From NCBI GenBank assembly GCA_050873765.1, contig JBNMJK010000003.1, positions 1 through 64,000 of the forward strand: a DNA stretch of 64,000 nt, given 5' to 3'. Positions within the stretch are counted from its first letter, which is position 1; each line of letters begins with the position of its first letter. Under the pieces are notes generated by a model. The model made no database searches and was not told the DNA's origin. It worked only from the letters and a program-made list of their open reading frames with translations. The position numbers and the translations under genes were made by a program. The DNA comes from Sodaliphilus sp050873765 (GTDB lineage Bacteria > Bacteroidota > Bacteroidia > Bacteroidales > Muribaculaceae). Positions 53,982-61,976 of this stretch are shown piece by piece.

Positions 53982-55601
53982 ATGATGAACATCAAGTATC
54001 TCATTCTTTCTATCGCGCTCTTGTTTTGCGCAGTGGGTGCTGTGGCGCAAACTTCTGATGATGACGCGGCGCTGAAGCGCAAAATCAACGACGCTGTGAT
54101 GAAGGTTTATGACCAGCAACTTGAAAAAGAACCGGGTGACTATGCTACACGATTCGCCCGCTCTTATCAGTACTTCTACAACGGACAAGACGATGAAGCA
54201 CTTGCCGACATCACCCAGGCTATAACAGACTGCCCTGAAAGCGACCGCGAAGTGCTTTACGATGCACTGCTGCTCCGCGCAAAGATTTACGACAAGAAGG
54301 GTGAATTAGAAAGCGAACATGCTGATTTGAAGAGGGCGTTCGCTATCAATTCTTCAAATCCCAATGTGATTGATATGATTGCCAAATTAGCGCTGAAGCG
54401 CGGTGACTATTCAACGGCTGAAACCAACTTCAACGCCATTCTTCGTATGTCGCCACAAAACTACGACGCTCTCTATGGCTTGGCGCGCGTGGCTGCAAAG
54501 ACCAACGATTTTGCCAAGGCTCAGGAGTATTGCGACCGTGCCGTGAAGCTCTTCCCTGCCGAGCCGCAAGTGTATATCAATAGGGCAGACGTATTTAATA
54601 TGCTCGGACAGTATAAGGTGGCAGCACAAGACATCATACTGGCAATGAGTGTGGGCAATGATGAAACTAAAGCCGTTTCGGCCCTCGTGAATATGAGCGA
54701 TACGCATTACGACGACGTGATGAACGCTCTGCAAAACTCTATTGAGAATGCCCCCAATGTGGGCACATTCCACTTCTTGCGTTATTCAATAGCTATGCGT
54801 CATTTCCATTATGGCCAGGCTCTGCGCGACCTTAAGTTGATTATCAGCAAGAATTTTTACGACGACAACACCATTTATGCCGATGCGGCAAGGTGTCAAT
54901 TTGAATTGGGACAGTTTGAACCGGCGTTGGCCAACATCGACAAGGCTTTGGCAAAAAATCCAGGCGACATGAGCGCACTTGTGCTCAAGGCGCGCATTGT
55001 GGAGCATAAGGGCGACGGGAAAAATTATGACGAGGCGCTCGGCGTGCTGGCTCGTGCTTCGCGCATTAATGGTGCAGATCCCTCATTGCTGCTCACCCAG
55101 GCACGTATCTATCTGGCTCAGCGCAAGCAGCCTGAGGCTTTGGAGGCGCTCAACAAATTGATCAAGGCCAACCCTGCCAATAATGAAGCCCTTCTGCTTC
55201 GTGGCTGGCTCTACAAATACCGCATGCGTAATGCAGAAGCTGCACTCGCCGATTTTGGCATGATGCTGAAAAATGGCACTGATATGACGAGTCTTAAAGG
55301 TTTTGCACTCCATGAACTTGGACGCGACGACGAAGCCAAAAAATGGGCGCAAGACAATATTATGGCCTCTTCGCTTCCTGGTGGCGAGGCTTACGCTATA
55401 GCGTCGGCACTGCTTTCTGATATTGGTGACAACGACCAGGCACTCAAATATTTAGAAAGCGCTTTGGCCAATGGCTATGGTAGCCTTTATGAAGTGAATA
55501 TTAGTGAAGAACCTTACGTGAACTTGAAACTTGTTCGCCGTCACCCCGATTTCAAAATGATGGTGGATCGCTACACACAAAATTTCACAGAGCATGAATA
55601 A
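53982..55601 (+). CDS. Exported TPR protein
   Basis: The 539-aa product begins with a signal peptide (ending AVAQ) and consists almost wholly of tetratricopeptide repeats, for example ARVAAKTNDFAKAQEYCDRA and ARCQFELGQFEPALANIDKA. It is a probable periplasmic scaffold. The partner is unknown. It closes the run from rsmE and is followed by a terminator. Confidence 0.82.
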   Translation: MMNIKYLILSIALLFCAVGAVAQTSDDDAALKRKINDAVMKVYDQQLEKEPGDYATRFARSYQYFYNGQDDEALADITQAITDCPESDREVLYDALLLRAKIYDKKGELESEHADLKRAFAINSSNPNVIDMIAKLALKRGDYSTAETNFNAILRMSPQNYDALYGLARVAAKTNDFAKAQEYCDRAVKLFPAEPQVYINRADVFNMLGQYKVAAQDIILAMSVGNDETKAVSALVNMSDTHYDDVMNALQNSIENAPNVGTFHFLRYSIAMRHFHYGQALRDLKLIISKNFYDDNTIYADAARCQFELGQFEPALANIDKALAKNPGDMSALVLKARIVEHKGDGKNYDEALGVLARASRINGADPSLLLTQARIYLAQRKQPEALEALNKLIKANPANNEALLLRGWLYKYRMRNAEAALADFGMMLKNGTDMTSLKGFALHELGRDDEAKKWAQDNIMASSLPGGEAYAIASALLSDIGDNDQALKYLESALANGYGSLYEVNISEEPYVNLKLVRRHPDFKMMVDRYTQNFTEHE

Positions 55602-55646
55602 TATGCATTTTTGCTCCTAAAATATTTGACTAAATTTTTCATTACT

Positions 55647-55696
55647 AAACCACACCCCGGCCTTCTTGTGAAGAACTGAGGTGTGGTTTTCTTTTT
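55647..55696 (+). terminator. Terminator after the TPR gene
   Basis: AAACCACACC (55647-55656) pairs with GGTGTGGTTT (55680-55689) and is followed by TTTTCTTTTT. Confidence 0.85.
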
Positions 55697-55738
55697 AGTG
55701 CAAACGTGTCACGTGTTGGGAAAAATTAGGAAAATAGT

Positions 55739-55769
55739 TTGTTTGTTTCAGAAAATTGTTATACCTTTG
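55739..55769 (+). promoter_or_regulatory. Promoter of tRNA-Val
   Basis: TTGT (55739-55742), a 19-nt spacer and TACCTTTG (55762-55769) match the consensus. The mature tRNA starts 17 nt further on. Confidence 0.8.
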
Positions 55770-55786
55770 CACCGCAATTAAGCACC

Positions 55787-55861
55787 GGGCGTTTAGCTCA
55801 GCTGGTTCAGAGCATCTGCCTTACAAGCAGAGGGTCGGCGGTTCGAATCCGTCAACGCCCA
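55787..55861 (+). tRNA. tRNA-Val (anticodon UAC)
   Basis: A complete cloverleaf is present: acceptor GGGCGTT/AACGCCC, D-arm GCTC/GAGC, anticodon stem TCTGC/GCAGA with loop CTTACAA (anticodon TAC), and T-arm with TTCGAAT. The discriminator is A at 55861 and CCA is not encoded. It decodes GUA and wobble valine codons. Confidence 0.96.
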
Positions 55862-55867
55862 CATATC

Positions 55868-55900
55868 AAGACTCAACTGATGAAGTTGGGTCTTTTTTTT
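55868..55900 (+). terminator. Terminator of tRNA-Val
   Basis: AAGACTCAAC (55868-55877) pairs with GTTGGGTCTT (55885-55894) with one G-U pair and is followed by eight T's. Confidence 0.9.
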
Positions 55901-55955
55901 GTGTATATGTGAGCCATAGGATTGCTTTATGTATTTGTGAACCGCATTTTACGGC

Positions 55956-56381
55956 CTATTGCACTTTTGTTTTGCAAGTGACTTTTTTACTGTCGCAAGG
56001 AATGTCGGTGGTTTTCCACAAGCCATGCAGGTTGCAATATTCATACACGGCATTCACTCTCTCGTTGCAGTCGCAATAAATGGCTTCCGCTGGTTGTGAA
56101 GGATTAAGGTGAATGATTTTTAGCCCACAGCAAGTTTCAACAGCCACAAAGCAAATGTGATGGTCGGAGGTCATAGGGTGAGGAGTGGCTCCCACTTCAA
56201 TTTTCAGTAAGCCATTTTCTTGGCGTGTAACCACGGGCACATGCTTTTCGGCTGCGCCATCAGTGTCCATAGCGTTCAGTTGCGCCATTGTTTTTCCGCA
56301 GCACACAGGTGTTATGCCTGAGTCTTCAATAGCGGCAAACACATTGCCACACACCGTGCATTTGTAGAATTTTGTTTCCAT
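55956..56381 (-). CDS. Desulfoferrodoxin-type superoxide reductase
   Basis: Superoxide reductase turns superoxide into peroxide in anaerobes. The 141-aa protein has the N-terminal desulforedoxin rubredoxin-like site (C8, C11, C27, C28) and the catalytic Fe(His)4Cys centre: H47 in EKHVP, H68 and H74 in HPMTSDHH, and C116 and H119 in CNLHGLWK. Both centres are intact. It has its own perfect promoter on the minus strand. Confidence 0.94.
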   Translation of the reverse strand: METKFYKCTVCGNVFAAIEDSGITPVCCGKTMAQLNAMDTDGAAEKHVPVVTRQENGLLKIEVGATPHPMTSDHHICFVAVETCCGLKIIHLNPSQPAEAIYCDCNERVNAVYEYCNLHGLWKTTDIPCDSKKVTCKTKVQ

Positions 56382-56439
56382 AATAGTTGAGATTTAACGG
56401 GTTAATAATTAGTTGATTATATAGAAATTTCTACACTCG

Positions 56440-56470
56440 CAAATTTATTCAATCTGGAGGCTATAACCAA
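56440..56470 (-). promoter_or_regulatory. Promoter of superoxide reductase
   Basis: On the minus strand TTGG (56470-56467), 19 nt and TAAATTTG (56447-56440) match the consensus. The leader to the ATG at 56381 is about 55 nt. Confidence 0.75.
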
Positions 56471-56602
56471 ATTTTAGCACAAAAATTCGCATTATTTCAC
56501 TTTTTTAAGCAGTGAGACGTGGTTTGATGAATGAATGTGATATGGTGAGCCACGGTCTAAGGCTTGTAGGTCTATACTGATGAAATGTGTCTTAACTAAA
56601 AT

Positions 56603-56695
56603 AAAAAAGGTTTTCTTTGGTCAGCCACTCGCATCCCACCGCCTTGTTTCATGCGCCATCTACTGGAGAAAGCCTTGTCCGCTGTAAGAAAACCT
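56603..56695 (-). ncRNA. Unassigned small RNA of about 93 nt
   Basis: A perfect minus-strand promoter (56730-56700) ends 4 nt before this stretch. The first ten bases AGGTTTTCTT (56695-56686) pair perfectly with AAGAAAACCT (56617-56608), and the 3' arm runs into T's, so the terminal stem doubles as terminator. Inner pairs include CAGC/GCTG next to the terminal stem and CGCAT/ATGCG. No start codon or reading frame of note lies inside. The 3' half resembles the 3' arm of 4.5S RNA, but the SRP core (GGAA tetraloop and AGCAG loop) is absent. Confidence 0.6.
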
Positions 56696-56699
56696 AATG

Positions 56700-56730
56700 C
56701 AAATATAGCAATAATTAATATGTGAAACAA
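56700..56730 (-). promoter_or_regulatory. Promoter of the small RNA
   Basis: On the minus strand TTGT (56730-56727), 19 nt and TATATTTG (56707-56700) match the consensus exactly, placing the start at about 56695, the first base of the terminal stem. Confidence 0.75.
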
Positions 56731-56753
56731 TTTCTGTGGTGCTTTTTTTTCAT

Positions 56754-56761
56754 TAACTTTG
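56754..56761 (+). promoter_or_regulatory. -7 element directly before the outer-membrane protein gene
   Basis: TAACTTTG ends 4 nt before the ATG at 56766. The -33 position reads TTTC (56731-56734), a partial match. Transcription would start at the start codon. Confidence 0.5.
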
Positions 56762-56765
56762 TGTT

Positions 56766-57473
56766 ATGAAACGAATGTTATTATCGGCCGCTCTTTTTGT
56801 TGCGGTGGTTTTGGCTGCAATTCATGCCAAAGCGCAGGAGCAAGAATATATTCAAGTTGATTGGTATCCGCTGCTCACCGACAGTGTGGGGTGGAACATC
56901 ACCAGCGGAGGGATTGCCTTTGGCTTCGTTGATGGCATTTCGCAAGAGGCTGATGTGAGAATGGGAGCGTCGTTTGAAATATCATGGCTGAATGTGATAG
57001 GTGCAAAATTCAATACTGGCCATGGTCAGCGTATCAGCATAGGTCTTGGTCTGGACTGGAAAAACTATAGGCTTAAATCCACAGAGCGCTTTGATGCTTC
57101 GGATAACGGGGTGAGTGTTGGCTCTTATCCAGCGGCTGCCACTCATCGAAAATCGCGCTTAAAAGTGTTTGCGCTGGAGCTACCCATTATTTTCCGCCAG
57201 CGCATACTAAGCCATACCGACCTGTTTGTGGGCGAAATCACTAATTTCAATGTCCATTCGAGTGTGCTTACCACTTATGAGATGGAGAATGAAAAAGTGA
57301 AGCAGTGCGTGGGCAAAGGCTTGCACCAGTCGCCGGTCACCTTCGACCTGATAGCCGGTGTGAACTACCGCAAAGTGGGAGCCTTTGTTAGATATAGCCC
57401 ATGTAGGGTGTTTAAAAAAGGCTTTGGACCAAAAATTCAGACCCTTTCTGCTGGCTTAGTGCTGGGTCTATAA
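56766..57473 (+). CDS. Probable outer-membrane beta-barrel protein
   Basis: The 235-aa product has a signal peptide (ending AKAQ) and alternating-hydrophobicity strands such as GASFEISWLNVIGAKFNTG and GQRISIGLGLDWKNYRLK, and it ends in LSAGLVLGL, a typical barrel C-terminus. I do not recognise a specific family or ligand. It is monocistronic between the small RNA and the DUF4369 gene. Confidence 0.65.
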   Translation: MKRMLLSAALFVAVVLAAIHAKAQEQEYIQVDWYPLLTDSVGWNITSGGIAFGFVDGISQEADVRMGASFEISWLNVIGAKFNTGHGQRISIGLGLDWKNYRLKSTERFDASDNGVSVGSYPAAATHRKSRLKVFALELPIIFRQRILSHTDLFVGEITNFNVHSSVLTTYEMENEKVKQCVGKGLHQSPVTFDLIAGVNYRKVGAFVRYSPCRVFKKGFGPKIQTLSAGLVLGL

Positions 57474-57489
57474 TTAATATTCTTTTCAT

Positions 57490-57520
57490 TTGCTAATTCG
57501 CTCTAATTCCCGTAACTTCG
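57490..57520 (+). promoter_or_regulatory. Promoter of the DUF4369 lipoprotein
   Basis: TTGC (57490-57493), 19 nt and TAACTTCG (57513-57520). The -7 element has one mismatch to TAnnTTTG. The leader to the ATG at 57554 is about 28 nt. Confidence 0.6.
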
Positions 57521-57553
57521 CATATTATTAATCGAACAAACAAAAATTATATA

Positions 57554-58654
57554 ATGAAGAACTTATTTTTCCTGTCTTTGGCCATGATGGCTATGCTTTG
57601 TGCTTGCGATGGTGGCAACAAATTTAAAGTGTCGGGTGAGGTGGAAGGCGCGTCCGACACGACCAACCTTTACCTTGAAGTGGCCAACAATGGCAACTGG
57701 TTTATTCTCGATTCCACCACCACCAGTGGCAATGGCTCTTACAGCATTTCGTATGAAGCGCCCCAATATCCTAATATTTATCGTCTGCGCTGTGCCGACA
57801 AGTCGGTGTATTTCACTATCGACAGTATAGAGAGTATTACCATCAACTCAAAGCTCAAAACCTTTGATTTGGATTTCAATATCGACGGCACCGAGCATGC
57901 CCGTCAAATCAATAAGATAGAAAAAGATGCCATCATCTATGCAAAAGAGGGTACGCCAGAGGCAAAAATAGAGGCTTGGAAAAAGCAGCTCACCAAGCAG
58001 ATTCTGGCTGACGAATATGGCTCGGGCATTGTGGCTTACTTTATCATCAACAAATACATAAACGGGCACCCACTTTTCGACCCCATGAATGATCACGACA
58101 TGAAAATTATTGGTGCCGTGGCCAATGCGTTTAATTCCTACCGAAAAGACGACCCACGCACACAGTATCTTGTGAATATGACACTCGAAGCTCAGAAAAG
58201 ACGCCGTGAGGCTGCCGGTAGGGCTGGCGGCGCACGGATTGAGGCACAGGTGGTGAAACTGTTCGACATCACTTTGCAGGACGCTAAGGGCGTGCAGCAC
58301 TCGCTTGCCGCCGAGGCAAAGAAAGGCCATGTGGTTCTGCTCAACTTCACCATGTACGACCAGTCGTTTTCACCGGCGTTCAACAAAGTGCTCAACGACC
58401 TCTATATGCAATATAAGGGACGTGTAACCATTTTCCAGGTGGGCCTTGACCAGAGCCTCGGTGAATGGCGCGACGCCGCTAAAAATATTCCATGGATAGC
58501 TGTTTACGATCCTGCCGGTGAAGCCTCCAAGAGTGTGCAGCAATATCAGGTGTCGAGCATTCCCACCACATTCGTCATCGACAAAAATGGTGAATTGCAA
58601 GAGCGCGTAGATGATCCACTGAAATTGAAAAACGTGATTCAAAAATATTTGTAA
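57554..58654 (+). CDS. DUF4369/TlpA-like lipoprotein without CxxC
   Basis: The 366-aa protein has a lipoprotein signal (LCAC, probable lipidated C18), an N-terminal DUF4369 beta domain (about 24-110), a helical middle and a C-terminal thioredoxin-like domain (about 230-366; VVLLNFT, IPTTFVIDKNGEL). At the place of the redox CxxC the sequence reads YDQSFSPAF, so both cysteines are missing. It is expected in the periplasm and not to act as a thiol oxidoreductase. Confidence 0.8.
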   Translation: MKNLFFLSLAMMAMLCACDGGNKFKVSGEVEGASDTTNLYLEVANNGNWFILDSTTTSGNGSYSISYEAPQYPNIYRLRCADKSVYFTIDSIESITINSKLKTFDLDFNIDGTEHARQINKIEKDAIIYAKEGTPEAKIEAWKKQLTKQILADEYGSGIVAYFIINKYINGHPLFDPMNDHDMKIIGAVANAFNSYRKDDPRTQYLVNMTLEAQKRRREAAGRAGGARIEAQVVKLFDITLQDAKGVQHSLAAEAKKGHVVLLNFTMYDQSFSPAFNKVLNDLYMQYKGRVTIFQVGLDQSLGEWRDAAKNIPWIAVYDPAGEASKSVQQYQVSSIPTTFVIDKNGELQERVDDPLKLKNVIQKYL

Positions 58655-58673
58655 ATTAAATTATCCTTTTATT

Positions 58674-59480
58674 ATGCCTGAAGATAGATTGTATTATTAC
58701 ATCGACCAAGACAATCAGCAGCAAGGCCCTTTCACAGTAGAGCAGTTGTCAGAACAGCAAATTAATGTCAATACCCTCGTATGGTCGGAGGGTATGGAGA
58801 GTTGGCTTCCGGCAGGGCAAGTGCAGGAGTTGAGCGCACTTTTCACGGGTCAGCCCGTACCACCCCCATTTCAGCCAGCCCCACCTTCTTTCGGCAATGC
58901 GCAAAATTCCCCGATGCCACCTTATCCTACTGGCGGTGCACCTAAAAAGAGCAATGTGTGGCTTATAGCTTTGCTGGTGGGAGTGGGAGTGTTTGCCTTT
59001 ATAGGCATAGGCATTATCATTTTTACGGGAGTATTGCATCAAAAGTCAATAGAGTTCTCTACGGCTAAAAATAGTGCACCAGTGGATACAGCCGTAACGG
59101 TAGATGTGCCTGATACAGCTACTGTAGGAAATGCTGTAGCTGAAACCCACGATGATGAAGCAGAAGAAACACACAATACTAACGTTCACCATTTGACTGG
59201 CTACATCAACAAATATCCGATTGACATGGTTATTCACATGTCGGCCAATGGCGACATTACCGGCGAATACACCTATGTGAAGCACCCAAGTTTTGGCACG
59301 ATGCAATTGGAGGGGTATCGCTCGGAAAACGGACGCGTCTATTTAGCGGAATATCCACCTGCCAATGAAGGAGCCCAAATAACCGGTGAGTTTGAAGGAT
59401 ATTGGTATGGCAATGAAATTTCGGGAACATTCATTCGTACAGCTGATGACAAACAAATGAATTTTTCACTGACAGAATAA
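58674..59480 (+). CDS. GYF_2-domain membrane protein
   Basis: The 268-aa protein has an N-terminal GYF_2 domain (YYYIDQDNQQQGPFTVEQL, VWSEGMESWLPA), a Pro-rich linker (about 60-85), one membrane helix (about 97-122) and an extracytoplasmic beta-rich domain of about 110 residues. GYF_2 domains are thought to mediate protein binding on the cytoplasmic side. It follows the DUF4369 gene by 19 nt. The function is unknown. Confidence 0.75.
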   Translation: MPEDRLYYYIDQDNQQQGPFTVEQLSEQQINVNTLVWSEGMESWLPAGQVQELSALFTGQPVPPPFQPAPPSFGNAQNSPMPPYPTGGAPKKSNVWLIALLVGVGVFAFIGIGIIIFTGVLHQKSIEFSTAKNSAPVDTAVTVDVPDTATVGNAVAETHDDEAEETHNTNVHHLTGYINKYPIDMVIHMSANGDITGEYTYVKHPSFGTMQLEGYRSENGRVYLAEYPPANEGAQITGEFEGYWYGNEISGTFIRTADDKQMNFSLTE

Positions 59481-59511
59481 TAGCAAACTGGTAGTCTTCG
59501 ATAGAGAGCTT

Positions 59512-60624
59512 CTACAGAGATTGCCAGAATTGAAGATAGCGATTGGCCACGATAGCTGAAGCATTGTGTTTTTCCACAAAGGCTCGGCTGTCGTGGCTGA
59601 GTTTTGGCAGTAGAGCCTTATGGGTGATTATCCAGCGCAATTTCTCCTCGATGTCGCCTTCTGGCGTGGGGCAAACATTGATGATGGGGTGGTTAGTGCG
59701 CTCGCCAATCAAATCGTAATATTCCGGTTCGCCCCCCGACACTGCCACCATTCCTTGTGCCATGGCCAACAGGGCGTTTGTGGCGGGCGTGTAGGAGTAG
59801 AGCTGGTCGAGCAGCACATGGCTGCGGTTCATTCGCCTCACGTATTCATCGTAAGGCAGGTTTTCCACGCGCTCTATTTCGCACAGTTCAGGCATTTGCC
59901 GGTGCACCGTCTCCAGGGCCGCCAAAAGCCTGTCGGTGCCTTTTAGTACGTTTCTTTTACGCTGTATGCCAATAAAGAACCTCACTTTGTCGGGCTCCTT
60001 TTCAATAAAATGTGGCTGGAGCTTATCCACATCGATAGGAATGCCGGCGTAAATCAGCTTGTCGCCCATTATTGGCGCATAGGCCGCATAATATTCCCAT
60101 AGGCACGCCACTACGCCGTCAATGTTTTGCAGCACATAGTCGCTATGCTGCTTCATGAAATCTGCCTTCCAGTTGTCTTGCATTTGCTCCATGTATTCTT
60201 TTGAGCTCGCAAAGGGCGATGGGCGATTGCCTATCATATAGTCGCTATACCGATAAGTGTGGCCATCGTGGCATGCTTTGTAATACACATAGTCGGTGCC
60301 CAGCGCCGAAAGCACGATTTTTCCATTGTGCTTTTTCAGATAGTCGAAAACGCGCTTCACACGCCAAGGTTTGAGATGAAGGAAAATGGGATTCGACAGC
60401 TCCACGATGTCAAAACCTCGCATCTTGTGCAGATTGGCCAATATTTTTGCCACATATTCAATGGCGCCTATCTTCCCAGGTTTTCTCGACAAATCAATGT
60501 CGCGCCCTGTGTTCATCCACCCAGAGCCGCTTGATGCCACCACAGCGTAATGTCCCATTTCGCGGAGCTTGGTGGCCAAACAGTTGTGCATATTGCTTGC
60601 GTCGCCTGCAAATAGAATTTTCAT
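59512..60624 (-). CDS. Family 4-like glycosyltransferase
   Basis: I chose the ATG at 60624 (MKILFAGDASNMH), giving 370 aa; a longer frame from 60726 would overlap the promoter. The GT-B layout is visible: an N-terminal glycine-rich start (FAGDASN), GALGTDYVYYKA-like strands in the middle, and a C-terminal SGGEPEYYDLIGE donor-site region. It lacks a membrane helix. The target glycan is not evident. It is transcribed divergently from asd. Confidence 0.75.
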   Translation of the reverse strand: MKILFAGDASNMHNCLATKLREMGHYAVVASSGSGWMNTGRDIDLSRKPGKIGAIEYVAKILANLHKMRGFDIVELSNPIFLHLKPWRVKRVFDYLKKHNGKIVLSALGTDYVYYKACHDGHTYRYSDYMIGNRPSPFASSKEYMEQMQDNWKADFMKQHSDYVLQNIDGVVACLWEYYAAYAPIMGDKLIYAGIPIDVDKLQPHFIEKEPDKVRFFIGIQRKRNVLKGTDRLLAALETVHRQMPELCEIERVENLPYDEYVRRMNRSHVLLDQLYSYTPATNALLAMAQGMVAVSGGEPEYYDLIGERTNHPIINVCPTPEGDIEEKLRWIITHKALLPKLSHDSRAFVEKHNASAIVANRYLQFWQSL

Positions 60625-60629
60625 CACAT

Positions 60630-60660
60630 CAAAGTTAGCCAAATTTTTGCTGATGTGCAA
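60630..60660 (-). promoter_or_regulatory. Promoter of the glycosyltransferase
   Basis: On the minus strand TTGC (60660-60657), 19 nt and TAACTTTG (60637-60630), ending 5 nt before the ATG at 60624. The match is perfect and implies a leaderless or nearly leaderless mRNA. Confidence 0.75.
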
Positions 60661-60766
60661 TATCCCTTGGCGCCATGGTGATGAAGGCTTGGTTACAGGC
60701 ATTCCATTTCCTCGGTTTCTTATCACTTCCTGCTGAGAGATGTGTGGAAGGTTAGCGGTAGATATG

Positions 60767-60797
60767 TTGTTTTACTCAAAAAGAAACACTAACTTTG
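60767..60797 (+). promoter_or_regulatory. Promoter of asd
   Basis: TTGT (60767-60770), 19 nt and TAACTTTG (60790-60797) match the consensus. The transcript would start near 60803. Confidence 0.78.
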
Positions 60798-60835
60798 CCG
60801 TGGTTTTTAATCATTAAATGGTTTTTTTAGATAAA

Positions 60836-61852
60836 ATGAGAGTTGCAATAGTTGGCGCCAGTGGCGCAGTGGGGCAGGAGTTTATGAAGGTGCTCGATGA
60901 GCAGAACTTCCCGGTAGATGAGCTTGTGCTGTTTGGATCAGAACGCAGCGCAGGTCGTATATTCACGTTCAGAGGCAAGGACCATGTGGTTCAGCTTCTT
61001 CAGCACAACGATGATTTTAAGGATATCGACATCGCATTTGTGTCGGCAGGTGCTGGCACTGCAAAAGAATTCGCTCCCACTATCACCAAATATGGCACAA
61101 TCATGATCGACAATTCCAGCGCATTCCGCATGGACGATGATGTGCCACTGGTGGTGCCAGAGGTTAACGCCGCCGATGCCCTCTGCACCCCTCGCCATAT
61201 CATTGCCAATCCTAACTGCACCACCATACTTATGGTGGTGGCGCTCAAACCGCTCGACAATATTTCACACATTAAGAATGTGCAGGTTTCCACCTATCAG
61301 GCTGCCAGTGGCGCTGGTTTGGAGGCCATGGACGAACTTGCGCTGCAATATTCTGAAATAGCTACCAACAAAGATACGGTGACAGTGCGTCATTTTCAAC
61401 ACCAGTTGGCCTACAATGTGATCCCTCATATCGATATGTTTATGGACAATGGCTACACGCGTGAAGAAACCAAGATGTATAACGAGACCCGTAAAATCAT
61501 GCACTCCGATATTCGTGTGAGTGCCACTTGTGTGCGTGTGCCCGTTATTCGTGCCCACAGTGAAGCCGTGTGGATTGAAACTGAGCGCCCCATCTCCCCA
61601 AGTGAGGCACGCCGTGCGCTCATGGGTGCTCCCGGCATTGTGGTGGTGGACAATCCTCCCTGCAATGAATATCCAATGCCGCTGTTCGTCAACCGTCAAG
61701 ACCCTGTGTATGTGGGGCGTATTCGTGAAGACTACAGTAGCGACAACGGTCTCACCTTCTGGGTGGTGGGCGACCAAATCAAGAAGGGAGCGGCGCTTAA
61801 TGCGGTGCAGATAGGCCAATACCTTTATCAGAAAGGCGTATTCAAGAAATAA
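60836..61852 (+). CDS. asd: Aspartate-semialdehyde dehydrogenase
   Basis: Asd reduces aspartyl phosphate to the semialdehyde used for lysine, diaminopimelate, threonine and methionine. The ATG at 60836 (MRVAIVGASGAVGQEF) fits the family start better than 60818 and gives 338 aa. The catalytic cysteine is in ANPNCTT, and the GAGLEAMDEL, VSATCVRVPVIRAHSE and VVGDQIKKGAALN blocks are intact. Confidence 0.94.
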   Translation: MRVAIVGASGAVGQEFMKVLDEQNFPVDELVLFGSERSAGRIFTFRGKDHVVQLLQHNDDFKDIDIAFVSAGAGTAKEFAPTITKYGTIMIDNSSAFRMDDDVPLVVPEVNAADALCTPRHIIANPNCTTILMVVALKPLDNISHIKNVQVSTYQAASGAGLEAMDELALQYSEIATNKDTVTVRHFQHQLAYNVIPHIDMFMDNGYTREETKMYNETRKIMHSDIRVSATCVRVPVIRAHSEAVWIETERPISPSEARRALMGAPGIVVVDNPPCNEYPMPLFVNRQDPVYVGRIREDYSSDNGLTFWVVGDQIKKGAALNAVQIGQYLYQKGVFKK

Positions 61853-61913
61853 TATCTCTGATATATTTTTATTTAGTTATCTTTTAAAGAAGTAACGAAA
61901 CTGCTAAATTTAA

Positions 61914-61950
61914 AAAAGCGGCACTCATTGTGAGCGCCGCTTTTGCTTAT
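61914..61950. terminator. Bidirectional terminator between asd and the WG-repeat gene
   Basis: AAAAGCGGC (61914-61922) and CTCA pair with TGAG and GCCGCTTTT (61936-61944). There are A's on the left and T's on the right, so it can serve both convergent genes. Confidence 0.85.
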
Positions 61951-61976
61951 TTTTATGATTGGGTTTATTGCACTAC

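Noticed and set aside
55756..56079. 107-aa frame covering the tRNA
   Set aside because: It overlaps tRNA-Val, its terminator and the superoxide reductase gene on the other strand.
56603..56695. Assignment of the small RNA as 4.5S/SRP RNA
   Set aside because: The 3' half is similar to the 3' arm of E. coli 4.5S RNA, but the conserved apical core with the GGAA tetraloop and AGCAG loop is not present.
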